From the NCBI GenBank assembly GCA_903839405.1, contig CAIMCD010000002.1, positions 1-43,900 of the forward strand: a stretch of DNA of 43,900 nt, read 5' to 3'. Below are positions 17,705 through 25,982 of this stretch, piece by piece (within the stretch, counting starts at the first letter, position 1; each line of letters opens with the position of its first letter). Origin of the DNA: an uncultured Chlorobiaceae bacterium. Lineage in GTDB: Bacteria > Bacteroidota > Chlorobiia > Chlorobiales > Chlorobiaceae. A program made the position numbers and the translations under genes. Below the pieces are notes generated by a model, which worked only from the letters and a program-made list of their open reading frames with translations, ran no database searches and was not told the DNA's origin.

Positions 17705-17929
17705 CTATTCGATGGTATCATATTCACCCTTGAGTGCAAAAACACCAAAGGTAATAAGGCTGAATGCGATAATCGGCATCAGCACGACAATAACGATAGA
17801 CCAGAAAATCCAGTTCTCTTCACTGGGTTTGGCGGCAATCTCTTTCATTGCCTGCTTTATAACCAGAGGGACAATTCCTACACCCATGAGTGTCCAGAGA
17901 ATCCCGAAAATCTTTTTTATTGCTGACAT
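17705..17929 (-). CDS. Small membrane protein paired with MHS transporter
   Basis: This 74-aa protein has two hydrophobic helices (about 5-25 and 41-65) with KKIFGILWTLMGVGIVPLV at the start and GVFALKGEYDTIE at the end. It resembles short proteins (DUF6814-like, from memory) that sit next to MHS-family transporters. It starts 26 bp after the transporter stop, is on the same strand, and ends before a strong terminator. A role as accessory subunit or stabiliser of the carrier is inference. Confidence 0.7.
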   Translation of the reverse strand: MSAIKKIFGILWTLMGVGIVPLVIKQAMKEIAAKPSEENWIFWSIVIVVLMPIIAFSLITFGVFALKGEYDTIE

Positions 17930-17955
17930 AATGGATTGATTTAAAAAGTTCTTGG

Positions 17956-19530
17956 TTACTCGGCGTCAAGGTTGTTGGTCTTGTTTGAGATGTAGAGTGA
18001 ACCGATGACAAAGGAGACACCGGCAATCAGTATCGGGTACCAGAGACCTGCAAGCGGATCGGACGGCGGAAGTCCCGGTCCCGGACGGGATGCTTCAACA
18101 AGACGGGTTGAAATAAGCGGAACCAGACCGCCGAAGACACCGTTGCCGATATGGTAAGGCAGCGACATCGAGGTGTAGCGGATACGGGTCGGGAAAATTT
18201 CAACCAGGAATGCAGCAATTGGACCGTAAACCATGGTAACAAAAATCACCTGGATAAAGACAAAGGCGATCATATTGTAGTACAGGTTTTTGGGAAGAAT
18301 AACTGATTTTTTTGTCTCTGGCTTCAGTTTGCCTGCCGCTTCAAGTTTAGCTCTCTTTGCTTCGTCAAGCGGGATGGTTTTTTTGACCGTCTCCTTGTAG
18401 GTTGTGCCGTCACTAAAGGTCTTTTTTGTTACGATGGTTGTAACGGTATCGGTGCCTTTTACCTCTACTTTCGGTTCAGAGATTTTGGTCTGTTCAACGA
18501 CCTCGGTTTTCTGTTTAAGATCCGCAGCGTTATACATCATGGTATAGATAGGTCTGTATGCAATAACCGCGATAAGCATACCGGCCATCATGATATACTT
18601 GCGTCCGATCTTGTCGGAGAGCGCACCGAAGATAACAAAGAAGGGTGTTCCGAGAACCAGGGCAATCAGAATGATCGTGTTGCTCTGCTCAAAATCAATG
18701 TTACAGGCATTCTGCAAGAAGGAGAGTGCATAGAACTGACCGGTGTACCACACAACACCCTGACCGGCGGTTGCGCCAAGCAGTGCGATAAGAACCATTT
18801 TCAGGTTATCTTTTTGCTTAAAGCTCTCAGCCAGCGGATTTTTGGAGGTTTTGCCTTCCTTTTTCATTTTCACAAACATCGGAGATTCCGACATTTTCAT
18901 GCGGATGAAGATGGAAACTCCAACAAGGAATGCTGAAACAATAAACGGTATGCGCCATCCCCAGTCTTCGAACACCGGAACCGTGAGTGTCGTGCGAACA
19001 ATGAGAATAATTCCGAGTGCAAGGAAGAGACCCAGGGTTGCTGTTGTCTGGATAAAGCTGGTCCAGAAACCTCGTCGCCCTGCCGGCGAGTGTTCAGCAA
19101 CGTAGGTGGCCGCACCACCGTATTCACCACCAAGCGCAAGACCCTGCAGCAGCCTCAGAAGAAAGACAATGGCCGGGGCAAAAAATCCTATGACTTTATA
19201 GCCGGGAACAAGGCCGATGGCAAAGGTGGAGCCGCCCATGATCACCAGGGTCACAAGAAAGGTGTATTTCCTGCCAATAAGGTCACCCAGGCGACCAAAG
19301 AAGAGCGCGCCGAAGGGACGAACCACAAAGCCTGCGGCAAAGGTTGCCAGTGTGGCAAGCAGCGCAGCGGTCGGGTTGTCTTTCGGGAAGAACTGTTCGG
19401 AGATGATTTTCGCAAGAGTACCGAAAATATAAAAGTCATACCACTCGATGAGTGTTCCTACCGAGGAGGCAGCAATAACTCGCCGGGTGCTGCTAACCTC
19501 TTCGGTCTGGTAAGCATTATCTCGTGCCAT
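17956..19530 (-). CDS. MHS-family MFS transporter with long periplasmic insert
   Basis: This is a metabolite:H+ symporter-type MFS carrier of 524 aa. The MFS signature GRLGDLIGRKYTF lies near 79-91, and SSVGTLIEWYDFYIFG (22-37) is the usual MHS N-terminal motif. The second-half motif SDKIGRKYIMM is at 305-315. Twelve helices are expected. Between helices 9 and 10 there is an unusual segment of about 80 residues (333-416) rich in Lys, Glu and Thr, predicted on the periplasmic side. The substrate could be an organic acid, a compatible solute or another small metabolite; this cannot be read from the sequence. It is followed by the 74-aa membrane protein and preceded by UspA. Confidence 0.88.
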   Translation of the reverse strand: MARDNAYQTEEVSSTRRVIAASSVGTLIEWYDFYIFGTLAKIISEQFFPKDNPTAALLATLATFAAGFVVRPFGALFFGRLGDLIGRKYTFLVTLVIMGGSTFAIGLVPGYKVIGFFAPAIVFLLRLLQGLALGGEYGGAATYVAEHSPAGRRGFWTSFIQTTATLGLFLALGIILIVRTTLTVPVFEDWGWRIPFIVSAFLVGVSIFIRMKMSESPMFVKMKKEGKTSKNPLAESFKQKDNLKMVLIALLGATAGQGVVWYTGQFYALSFLQNACNIDFEQSNTIILIALVLGTPFFVIFGALSDKIGRKYIMMAGMLIAVIAYRPIYTMMYNAADLKQKTEVVEQTKISEPKVEVKGTDTVTTIVTKKTFSDGTTYKETVKKTIPLDEAKRAKLEAAGKLKPETKKSVILPKNLYYNMIAFVFIQVIFVTMVYGPIAAFLVEIFPTRIRYTSMSLPYHIGNGVFGGLVPLISTRLVEASRPGPGLPPSDPLAGLWYPILIAGVSFVIGSLYISNKTNNLDAE

Positions 19531-19610
19531 AAAAATTAGCTTTGAATGTGTTAGAAAAAAATTGTTGTACTACTCTTCCTGCCTGTGCATTTGCGGACTG
19601 CGATTCTTTG

Positions 19611-20048
19611 TTAGCGGATAAACTCGTGTTCGTTCTCCTTGACAACAAGAACCGGGCAGGGTGCACGACGCACAACGTGTTCGGCAACACTGCCGAGAAT
19701 CATGCGCTTCAGGCCACGGCGGCCATGTGAACCCATGATAATGACATCAGCCTCCTGGCGTTTGGCATAGTCAAGAATGCACTCTTCGGCAAATCCTTCA
19801 TAAATGACATAATCGGCAACAATACCGGCCATTTTTTCTTCGTCAATCAGTGCGGCAAGTTTTTTCTCAGCTTCTGCGCGCTCAATTTCGAGGCCGTGTG
19901 AATAATTGATTGTCGGGTCGTTCTCGATAACGCCGACAAGAAAGACCTCTCCGCTGGAGAGCCTTGCAAACTCGTTGGCATATTGCAGAGCCTTGCGCGA
20001 CAAACCAGAGAAATCAACCGGACAGATGATTTTTTTAATGGTAATCAT
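19611..20048 (-). CDS. Universal stress protein, UspA family
   Basis: This 145-aa single-domain protein begins ITIKKIICPVDFSGLSRKAL and ends with the ATP-binding segment GSHGRRGLKRMILGSVAEHV followed by PCPVLVV. The G-x2-G-x9-G-S pattern marks the ATP-binding subtype. It lies 80 bp upstream of the MHS transporter on the same strand, so stress-linked control of the transporter is possible. A region with two hairpins lies 220-330 bp upstream. Confidence 0.92.
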   Translation of the reverse strand: MITIKKIICPVDFSGLSRKALQYANEFARLSSGEVFLVGVIENDPTINYSHGLEIERAEAEKKLAALIDEEKMAGIVADYVIYEGFAEECILDYAKRQEADVIIMGSHGRRGLKRMILGSVAEHVVRRAPCPVLVVKENEHEFIR

Positions 20049-20270
20049 AGTACCGTTGTTGTGTTTTAGTTTTTGAAATCTGCTGTTTTCTATAAGTCAA
20101 TAACTGAACTAAAGAACAGTGGAAAAAGCTGTTACCAACCATGGCATACAAAATGGGCTGACTCTCTAGTAAAAAAGCGCACCTGTTTTATAATTCCTCA
20201 CTTCAAACTGCGGCTGAGCTTTGGCGAGCGAATCCTGTATGCAAAAAAAGTAATGCTGAAAGAAAAGAAA

Positions 20271-20381
20271 CCGTTTCATGCCTTTTGTTACGGCGTTTGA
20301 AACGGGTACGCTGTTTTGAATGGTCTCTGTGCAATATCGACAAAATAACCTGTCCTAACAATTGTTATCAAGGGGACAGGT
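20271..20381. other. Structured non-coding segment with two hairpins upstream of uspA
   Basis: The 20049-20474 gap holds no supported gene. Hairpin one (20271-20305) has arms CCGTTTCA and TGAAACGG with an inner GCC/GGC pair. Hairpin two (20348-20381) has arms ACCTGTCC and GGACAGGT, enclosing a perfect 12-base palindrome TAACAATTGTTA. They lie between the porin terminator and uspA. They could be a leader, operator sites or a small RNA; the strand is not determined. Confidence 0.4.
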
Positions 20382-20418
20382 CACAATCAAGAACGGTAAC
20401 GGACGACAACAGAGAGGT

Positions 20419-20454
20419 AAAAAAATAAAAAGCCGCAGTTGCCTGCGGCTTTTT
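20419..20454 (-). terminator. Intrinsic terminator of porin gene
   Basis: A 12-bp stem AAAAAGCCGCAG/CTGCGGCTTTTT with a four-base loop lies about 20 bp after the porin stop. A minus-strand T-run follows (TTTTATTTTTTT). It isolates the porin as a single-gene transcript. Confidence 0.88.
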
Positions 20455-20474
20455 AAAGCAGGCAAGGTATCAAC

Positions 20475-21650
20475 TTAGAATGTTACCGTTGCATAGAGCT
20501 CTGTCCGCAGACGTTTGGCTGATGTGTCAGTACCGGCCAGATCATTGTTGTCTTTTGCAGTCAGGTAGCGCAGGGTCGGGGTCACGCTGAAGCTGCCAGC
20601 AGCAGACTGGTGCAGATTGACCTTGTACTGTGCCCAGACAAAGTTGTTGTTATAGGTGTGCTTTGCTGCAGTCAGACCTGCAGTGCCGGTTACAGTTGAC
20701 TTGTCTGTGGTTGAGTTGTGGTCATACCAGGCAGTGAAGTTACCAACCTCAGCCTTGACTCTCAGGAGGTAGCCGAAATAGTCAACTTTATCACCGGAAG
20801 CAGCGCCATAGACCGTGTTGGTTGGTGTTGTGCCAGATCCTCTGGTGTAGAATGCACTGCATCCAAGCTTGGCATCACCAACAGGAACTGATGCATTGGT
20901 ACCAAAAGTAACTGGTCTGAACCCTTGGTGGACAGTGGCTGGTATAGCCAGGATAGAAGATGGTGCAGCGAAGACATCGGCCTTGGTCAGGATGGTGATA
21001 ACCTGAGGATCAATGGTCACATTGCCAAGGGTGGTCTTGTAGCTGACCAGCAATCCGTAACCATCATTGAAGAGGCCGTCGCCACTTCCTGCGGTGTCTT
21101 GACCTACCTTGTTGTCAAGCACAACGAAGGTGGCATTAAGGTCACCGTTACCGATCTTGGTGCCATAGTTTCCAGCCATGACACGGTCGTTGTTGTAGGT
21201 GTCTACCGGAATTTCAAGTGGTGCGGTAGGATAGAGTGTCAAGTCAAAAACAGGGTTTTTCGCACTGCCGAGCGGAAGACGACCAACACTGTAATGGCAA
21301 TCCTGCAGGTTGCGACCGAAGTAGAACTGTGAAACACCAAGAGGGTAGAGCTCTGCGTTTGAGTAACCTACAGTCTGCCAGCCACCAGCACCACCAACAC
21401 CGGTGGGTGATTCGTTCATGAGCTGAGCCTTGAAAAAGTATCCATCACCAAGATCAGCGGCCGCATTCAAACGGATACGGTACTGGGTTTTCAGGTCGTC
21501 TGTTTTTGTGTCGACACCAGTTGTTGTGGTTGTCTTGAACTCGCCTCTCTCTCGGACAGCAGCGTCGCCACTGAGTTTCAGTTCAGCCGATGCCGGTGAT
21601 GCATATGACAGTACTGCAAGCACTGCAGCAAGTGATAGCATTTTCTTCAT
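20475..21650 (-). CDS. Outer-membrane porin-like beta-barrel protein
   Basis: This 391-aa exported protein has a signal peptide (1-22, cleaved after ASA) and a mature part made of alternating aromatic/polar beta strands ending in TELYATVTF. The final Phe is the classic outer-membrane insertion signal. There are no membrane helices after the signal. ATG at 21648-21650 is preceded by ACGGAG. The sequence is rich in Gly, Thr, Asn and Asp, as in porins. It has its own terminator and appears monocistronic. The pore selectivity is unknown. Confidence 0.85.
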   Translation of the reverse strand: MKKMLSLAAVLAVLSYASPASAELKLSGDAAVRERGEFKTTTTTGVDTKTDDLKTQYRIRLNAAADLGDGYFFKAQLMNESPTGVGGAGGWQTVGYSNAELYPLGVSQFYFGRNLQDCHYSVGRLPLGSAKNPVFDLTLYPTAPLEIPVDTYNNDRVMAGNYGTKIGNGDLNATFVVLDNKVGQDTAGSGDGLFNDGYGLLVSYKTTLGNVTIDPQVITILTKADVFAAPSSILAIPATVHQGFRPVTFGTNASVPVGDAKLGCSAFYTRGSGTTPTNTVYGAASGDKVDYFGYLLRVKAEVGNFTAWYDHNSTTDKSTVTGTAGLTAAKHTYNNNFVWAQYKVNLHQSAAGSFSVTPTLRYLTAKDNNDLAGTDTSAKRLRTELYATVTF

Positions 21651-22064
21651 GAGTTTACTCCGTTAGGTTGTGTGTGTTAACAGGAAATAAATGTTCCGGA
21701 CCCTTGTTTTTGGCGCAGAACGGGATCAAAAAAGAACGCGTGTGGTTATTTTAGCCTTAAAGGTAATAAAAATATCACGAAAGGAACAACTGTGATTTTT
21801 TATTTCTCATCAGGGTTTCTTTTCAGCATTTTAGCTATGTAGCCATATAATAATGGTTTCGTAAAAGTTCTGCAAATTATTTCCTTTTGTTGAGCGCCCA
21901 GCCCTGCCATGCAGGCCGGAGAACAGTATGGTTCTTCGGCTTCTGTTGTTATTTTCTGCCATGCCGGTTGCATGTTTTTTTACTCGTGATGAACCTTTTT
22001 TGCTGACCGCAACGGTTGTAAACTCTTTTTTTATTGGGTTTTTTCAATTTTACCTGAATAGTTC
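21651..22064. other. Divergent intergenic region, porin and NUDIX
   Basis: This 414-bp AT-rich stretch separates divergent genes and should hold both promoters. The porin side has a TAAAAT -10-like box on the minus strand (around 21760) without a good -35. No inverted repeat long enough to call an operator was found; CCTGC-CAT-GCAGG at about 21903-21915 is a short hairpin. I see no supportable gene here. Confidence 0.4.
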
Positions 22065-22571
22065 ATGTCACAGGTACGACTTCGAGTCAGCGCCTTATGT
22101 ATCAGGGATGCTCATGTATTGCTTATTGAACATAAAAGCTTCGCGCCGGATGATCCCCAGATGCCTGTAAGCTACTGGATTCTTCCGGGCGGGGCTGTCG
22201 AGCGGGGTGAAACGCTTGATGAAGCCTTGAAACGGGAGATGATGGAAGAGACCGGCCTGGAGTGCCGGGTCGGCAGCCTGCTCTTTATCAAGGAGCTACT
22301 CTACCCCTATCCCGGCTCCGTTGAGCAGGGCGGGCGGCATCATTCGGTATCGCTTTGTTTTTCTACGACCGTTACCGGTGGAGAGATGATCACCGGTCGT
22401 GACCCCGAATATCCTGATGACCAGCAGATGATTTTACGGGTGAGCTGGATTGCTCTCGGTGATCTTGATCGTTACCACCTCTATCCGCCGTTTCTTGCCG
22501 ACTATATTCTTCAGCAGGCAGAAAATGGTTTTTCGGATACAACGCCGGTTTTTTTAAACTCCCTGCAGTAA
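22065..22571 (+). CDS. NUDIX hydrolase
   Basis: This 168-aa protein hydrolyses a nucleoside diphosphate-linked substrate. The Nudix box G-x5-E-x7-REUxEExGU is complete at residues 43-65 (GAVERGE...KREMMEETGL). The N-terminal strand RLRVSALCIRDAHVLLIEH is typical. The substrate (dNTP, NADH, Ap4A or other) cannot be decided from sequence. Start ATG at 22065 has only a weak ribosome site. The gene is the first of the plus-strand block. Confidence 0.9.
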   Translation: MSQVRLRVSALCIRDAHVLLIEHKSFAPDDPQMPVSYWILPGGAVERGETLDEALKREMMEETGLECRVGSLLFIKELLYPYPGSVEQGGRHHSVSLCFSTTVTGGEMITGRDPEYPDDQQMILRVSWIALGDLDRYHLYPPFLADYILQQAENGFSDTTPVFLNSLQ

Positions 22572-22611
22572 TGGCTTGGCCCCTTCAAGCAAGAGCAACA
22601 CCCCTCTTCAG

Positions 22612-22650
22612 AGCCCATAATCTGGCATAGAGCTGATGCGGGCTTTTTTT
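22612..22650 (+). terminator. Possible terminator after NUDIX gene
   Basis: Short arms AGCCC and GGGCT with a long loop are followed directly by seven T. The T-run is good but the five-base stem is weak, so confidence is low. Confidence 0.4.
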
Positions 22651-22803
22651 ATTTGCAGCGTTGCCGAGACTCTCTAACTTCAGGAAAGATCGGCGAGGCC
22701 GGAAAAAGGGGTGCAGTGGAATTTCAGATACCTCACTATCGGTTGCATGCGTATGGCTTTCCTGCTTCTCTTGAATGGGAGCATCTATTTCAAATGAGGG
22801 AGT

Positions 22804-23283
22804 ATGATGATTTTTCTGCCGATTAATATCAGGATTGATGACAAGAAAATATTATTTGTCGGTGGCGGCAAGCTCGCCATGCACAAGATAGCGTCGGTAG
22901 AGCTCTATACCCGCCATATTACCATTCTCTCTCCCTGGATCAGCGAAGAGCTGAAAGCGAAAGGGTTTGAGGAGATTCATAAAGAGTATGAAAAAGAGGA
23001 TCTTGAAGGATTTTTTCTTGTTTATGCCTGTACAGACAATCTTGAGGTCAACCGCAGGATCAGAAACGATGCCAAGGAGCACGGTATTTTGGTCAATGTG
23101 GTCGATAACCGTGAGCTCTCTGACTTTATCTCTCCGGCTCTTTTCAAGCAGGATGAAATGACGGTTGCCATCTCATCGAATGGTCAGAATGTTAAAAAAG
23201 CGGTCGAGTGGCGCAATAGCATAAAGGCTATCCTGCAGAGCGATGATGAGCGAGGTAATTCGGATAACATAATAAAGGAGTGA
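22804..23283 (+). CDS. Precorrin-2 dehydrogenase domain protein
   Basis: This 159-aa protein corresponds to the NAD-binding domain of CysG/Met8p, which oxidises precorrin-2 to sirohydrochlorin. The Rossmann loop is [16 protein letters not shown] (14-29). [16 protein letters not shown] carries the conserved Asp of the family, and [10 protein letters not shown] is the equivalent of the Ser/Gly site. It stops short of the C-terminal dimerisation region of full-length CysG N-domains, but this short form is known. The stop precedes the SUMT start by 2 bp. Two adjacent ATG codons (22804, 22807) follow a GAGGGA site. Confidence 0.88.
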   Translation: MMIFLPINIRIDDKKILFVGGGKLAMHKIASVELYTRHITILSPWISEELKAKGFEEIHKEYEKEDLEGFFLVYACTDNLEVNRRIRNDAKEHGILVNVVDNRELSDFISPALFKQDEMTVAISSNGQNVKKAVEWRNSIKAILQSDDERGNSDNIIKE

Positions 23284-23285
23284 GC

Positions 23286-24659
23286 ATGAGTCGCACTACC
23301 CGCGCGGGGCGGGCGAAAGGATATGTCTATCTCATTGGTGCCGGCCCGGGAGACCCTGAATTGCTGACCCTGAAGGCTGAACGGGCGCTGAGCGGGGCTG
23401 ATGTGATTCTCTATGACGATCTGGTGAGTTCTCAGCTTGTCGGGCGGTTTGCCGCCCTGAAAATCTATACCGGTAAACGAAAAGGCTCTCATCACTTCGA
23501 ACAGGATGCCATCAATGAGGAGATTTTGCGTCATGCCCGCGAGGGGAAAAAAGTGGCCAGATTAAAAGGAGGCGACCCGTTTGTTTTTGGTCGGGGTGGT
23601 GAAGAGCTAGAGATTTTACGGAAAAACGGGATCGGGTATGAAATTATTCCCGGCATTACCGCGGCTCATGGAGCAAGTGCCTATGCTGAAATACCCTTGA
23701 CCATGCGGCACCTCTCCTCTTCCGTTGCCTTTTGTACCGGCCATCCGGTCAGCAAGATCCAGGTGCCGGATGCCGATACCCTTGTCTATTATATGGTTGC
23801 CTCTTCGCTGCATGAGGTGCTTGATGCCGCCAAAAAACAGGGACGAAGTGACTCTCTAAAAGGTGCTATCGTTCTGAATGCAACCCGCTACAATCAGAAG
23901 GTTATTTCAGGAACCCTCAAAGAGTTACGGCAACGCGAAGAGCCTCTCTCATCTCCTGCGCTGCTTATTCTTGGTGGTACACTCAATCACACTCTTGCAG
24001 AGAACTGGTACTCCAGAAAGAGAAGGGTACTGCTTGCCGGCGGGGATTCGGGGTGCTACAAGAGTGAGGAGTGCTTGAAGGTTTATCTTCCCCATAAGCC
24101 GGTTGAGGGTGCACGGTGGGAGAAGGTGAAAAAATATCTGCTTGATATTGAAAGCTTTACGGTGCTCTTGTTTTTTGATGCCCTGTCGGTTGTCTATTTT
24201 TTCATGGCTCTTGGCAGATGCCGGAAGGATCTGCGCCATCTTGCCGGCTGCAAGATATACAGTGCCGGAGAGGCGGCTTCTGAGGAGCTAAGGAACCAGG
24301 GCGTGATTGCCGATTGCTCGTTTGATAATGACGGTTCCGGGGAGCTTCTTGCCCGGCTTCAGCAAAAAGGTGTGATGCATGAATCGATTCTCTTGCCCGC
24401 ATCAACGCTTCTCAACGACTATCCGGTAGAGGAACTGAAGGCATTACAGAACCAGGTAACCGCTCTTGGGCTCTATAGCTACAGTGCAACTGAAAATTCG
24501 GAGTCTATTGATCTTGATTGCATTGATGAAATCTACTTCTCTTCACCCTCATCGGTCCGCAATTTCAGAAAGCTCTATCTGGCCATTCCGGAAAAAATTA
24601 CGGTGACCACAGCCACAGATGGATGTGAAGCAGAGTATCAGAAGCTTTTTGGTGGCTGA
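23286..24659 (+). CDS. Uroporphyrinogen-III C-methyltransferase fused to HemD-like domain
   Basis: The first half (to about 245) is SUMT/CobA: GAGPGDPELLTLKAERAL and RLKGGDPFVFGRGGEE are its key motifs, with GITAAHGASAY and LPLTMR-like PLTMRHLS. It methylates uroporphyrinogen III to precorrin-2. The C-terminal half (about 250-457) looks like a diverged uroporphyrinogen-III synthase, best seen at IYFSSPSSVRNFRKLY near 415. A GTG at 23280 could also start the frame; ATG at 23286 has AAGGAG five bases upstream. With the preceding gene it supplies siroheme, likely for sulfite reductase. Confidence 0.88.
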   Translation: MSRTTRAGRAKGYVYLIGAGPGDPELLTLKAERALSGADVILYDDLVSSQLVGRFAALKIYTGKRKGSHHFEQDAINEEILRHAREGKKVARLKGGDPFVFGRGGEELEILRKNGIGYEIIPGITAAHGASAYAEIPLTMRHLSSSVAFCTGHPVSKIQVPDADTLVYYMVASSLHEVLDAAKKQGRSDSLKGAIVLNATRYNQKVISGTLKELRQREEPLSSPALLILGGTLNHTLAENWYSRKRRVLLAGGDSGCYKSEECLKVYLPHKPVEGARWEKVKKYLLDIESFTVLLFFDALSVVYFFMALGRCRKDLRHLAGCKIYSAGEAASEELRNQGVIADCSFDNDGSGELLARLQQKGVMHESILLPASTLLNDYPVEELKALQNQVTALGLYSYSATENSESIDLDCIDEIYFSSPSSVRNFRKLYLAIPEKITVTTATDGCEAEYQKLFGG

Positions 24660-24818
24660 ATACCCTCTCTTTTTCCCTGTTACAGTAATGCTCTAGCCGG
24701 CATCAATTGATGGCGGATTTCGGGAGGTTTAGTTGAAATAGAGGGTAATTCCCTTCGACGTTAGTGTATTGGGGTTTTATATTAACCATCTTGATTCATC
24801 ATTGGAGCGTTTAAAAGA

Positions 24819-25313
24819 ATGGTTGTAAACGACAAGTTACGGCGTGCACTGAGGGTTGTAGCGCTTTTTGAAGCAGGAAAAGGTCTTCTCGTGCTTTTTG
24901 CCGGACTGGCGGTTTTTTCATTGATGCATCAGAATATTCAGGTTGCTGCCGAGCAACTGGTTGGATATATGCATCTGAATCCCGCCCACCATTTCCCGAA
25001 AATTTTTATTGAAGCGGCGGCTCATCTGACCGATCACCGCATCATTCTGCTTGCACTTCTGGCCTTCTCCTATTCGGTCATACGCTTTGTTGAGGCTTAT
25101 GGATTATGGTTTGCAAGACGGTGGGCGGAGTGGTTTGCATTGATCAGCGCAGGGATCTATATGCCCATTGAACTCTATGAGCTTGCAAAAGGTTTTTCAT
25201 GGCTAAAGATAGGGTTTGTCTTCATTAACTTGATGGTTGTGCTCTCTATGGTTTTGGCACTTAAACGAAACAGGAGTGAAAACAACAGAATAATCCAGGA
25301 ATCGAACTCCTGA
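24819..25313 (+). CDS. DUF2127 family membrane protein
   Basis: This 164-aa protein has about four hydrophobic helices (about 12-35, 70-90, 100-120, 130-152). The pattern LRVVALFEAGKGLLVL at the start and RFVEAYGLWFARRWAEWFALISAGIYMPIELYEL in the middle are DUF2127 hallmarks. The function of the family is not known. It lies 76 bp before an ECF sigma gene and may be co-transcribed. Confidence 0.88.
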   Translation: MVVNDKLRRALRVVALFEAGKGLLVLFAGLAVFSLMHQNIQVAAEQLVGYMHLNPAHHFPKIFIEAAAHLTDHRIILLALLAFSYSVIRFVEAYGLWFARRWAEWFALISAGIYMPIELYELAKGFSWLKIGFVFINLMVVLSMVLALKRNRSENNRIIQESNS

Positions 25314-25389
25314 ACAGGTATAATTCTAAACCAGTTACCTTTAATCGTTCATCAGCAAGCCAGGGAAATTCAGGATTTTAAAACGGGAT

Positions 25390-25977
25390 ATGGCTGACAC
25401 TTCTCTACATCGTGATCTACATCACTGCACGGATCAGGAGCTGGTTACCCAAACGCTTGCAAATAAACAGGCATTTGCCGCTGTTGTGCATCGCTATGAA
25501 GCACCGCTTTTGCGTTATATCAACCGCTTAGGATGCAAGGATTCCTCGGCCGCACAGGATCTGCTGCAGGAGATTTTTATCAAAACCTATATTCATCTCA
25601 ATGATTATGATCACTCCCTTCCCTTTTCATCGTGGATATACCGAATCGCTCATAATGAAATAATCAGCTCCTTCAGAAAGGAAAAGAGCCGGCCTGCTGT
25701 ATTGGAGAAGGAGTCGAACTCTTTTCTTTTTGAGAATATTGCCGATGATGCAGATATCGCCATGCAGGATGGTCAACGCCATAGTGTCAGGGAGATACAG
25801 GCGGCGGTTGATCAGCTTGAATCGAGAAGCCGTGATGTTATTGTATTAAAATTTTTCGAAGAAAAAAGCTATGAAGAAATCTCTGATATATTACAGCTTC
25901 CTCAGGGGACGGTCGCTACTCTTATTAATCGGGCAAAGAAAAAAATGAAAAGTCTTTTAGAAAAGAGTCAGCAATAA
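25390..25977 (+). CDS. ECF-type RNA polymerase sigma factor
   Basis: This 195-aa sigma-70 family protein has region 2 with DLLQEIFIKTYIHL and FSSWIYRIAHNEI (residues about 57-100) and region 4 with LESRSRDVIVLKFFEEKSYEEISDILQL (about 140-168). RAKKKMKSLL ends it. No region 1.1 or 3 is seen, as in RpoE-like sigma factors. The next gene starts five bases after its stop, which is the usual layout for a sigma with its regulator. The target promoters cannot be read here. Confidence 0.93.
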   Translation: MADTSLHRDLHHCTDQELVTQTLANKQAFAAVVHRYEAPLLRYINRLGCKDSSAAQDLLQEIFIKTYIHLNDYDHSLPFSSWIYRIAHNEIISSFRKEKSRPAVLEKESNSFLFENIADDADIAMQDGQRHSVREIQAAVDQLESRSRDVIVLKFFEEKSYEEISDILQLPQGTVATLINRAKKKMKSLLEKSQQ

Positions 25978-25982
25978 AGAAT

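Noticed and set aside
21928..22170. Plus-strand 80-codon hydrophobic frame overlapping the NUDIX start
   Set aside because: It overlaps the NUDIX gene in another frame, has no ribosome site and its tail is just NUDIX codons misread.
24660..24749. TACCCTCT/AGAGGGTA arms about 75 bp apart
   Set aside because: Short arms with a large gap; not enough to call an operator or terminator.
25298..25316. Minus-strand segment like a tRNA T-arm (CAGGAGTTCGATTCCTGG)
   Set aside because: No acceptor, D-arm or anticodon arm can be built around it, and it lies in the end of the DUF2127 gene.
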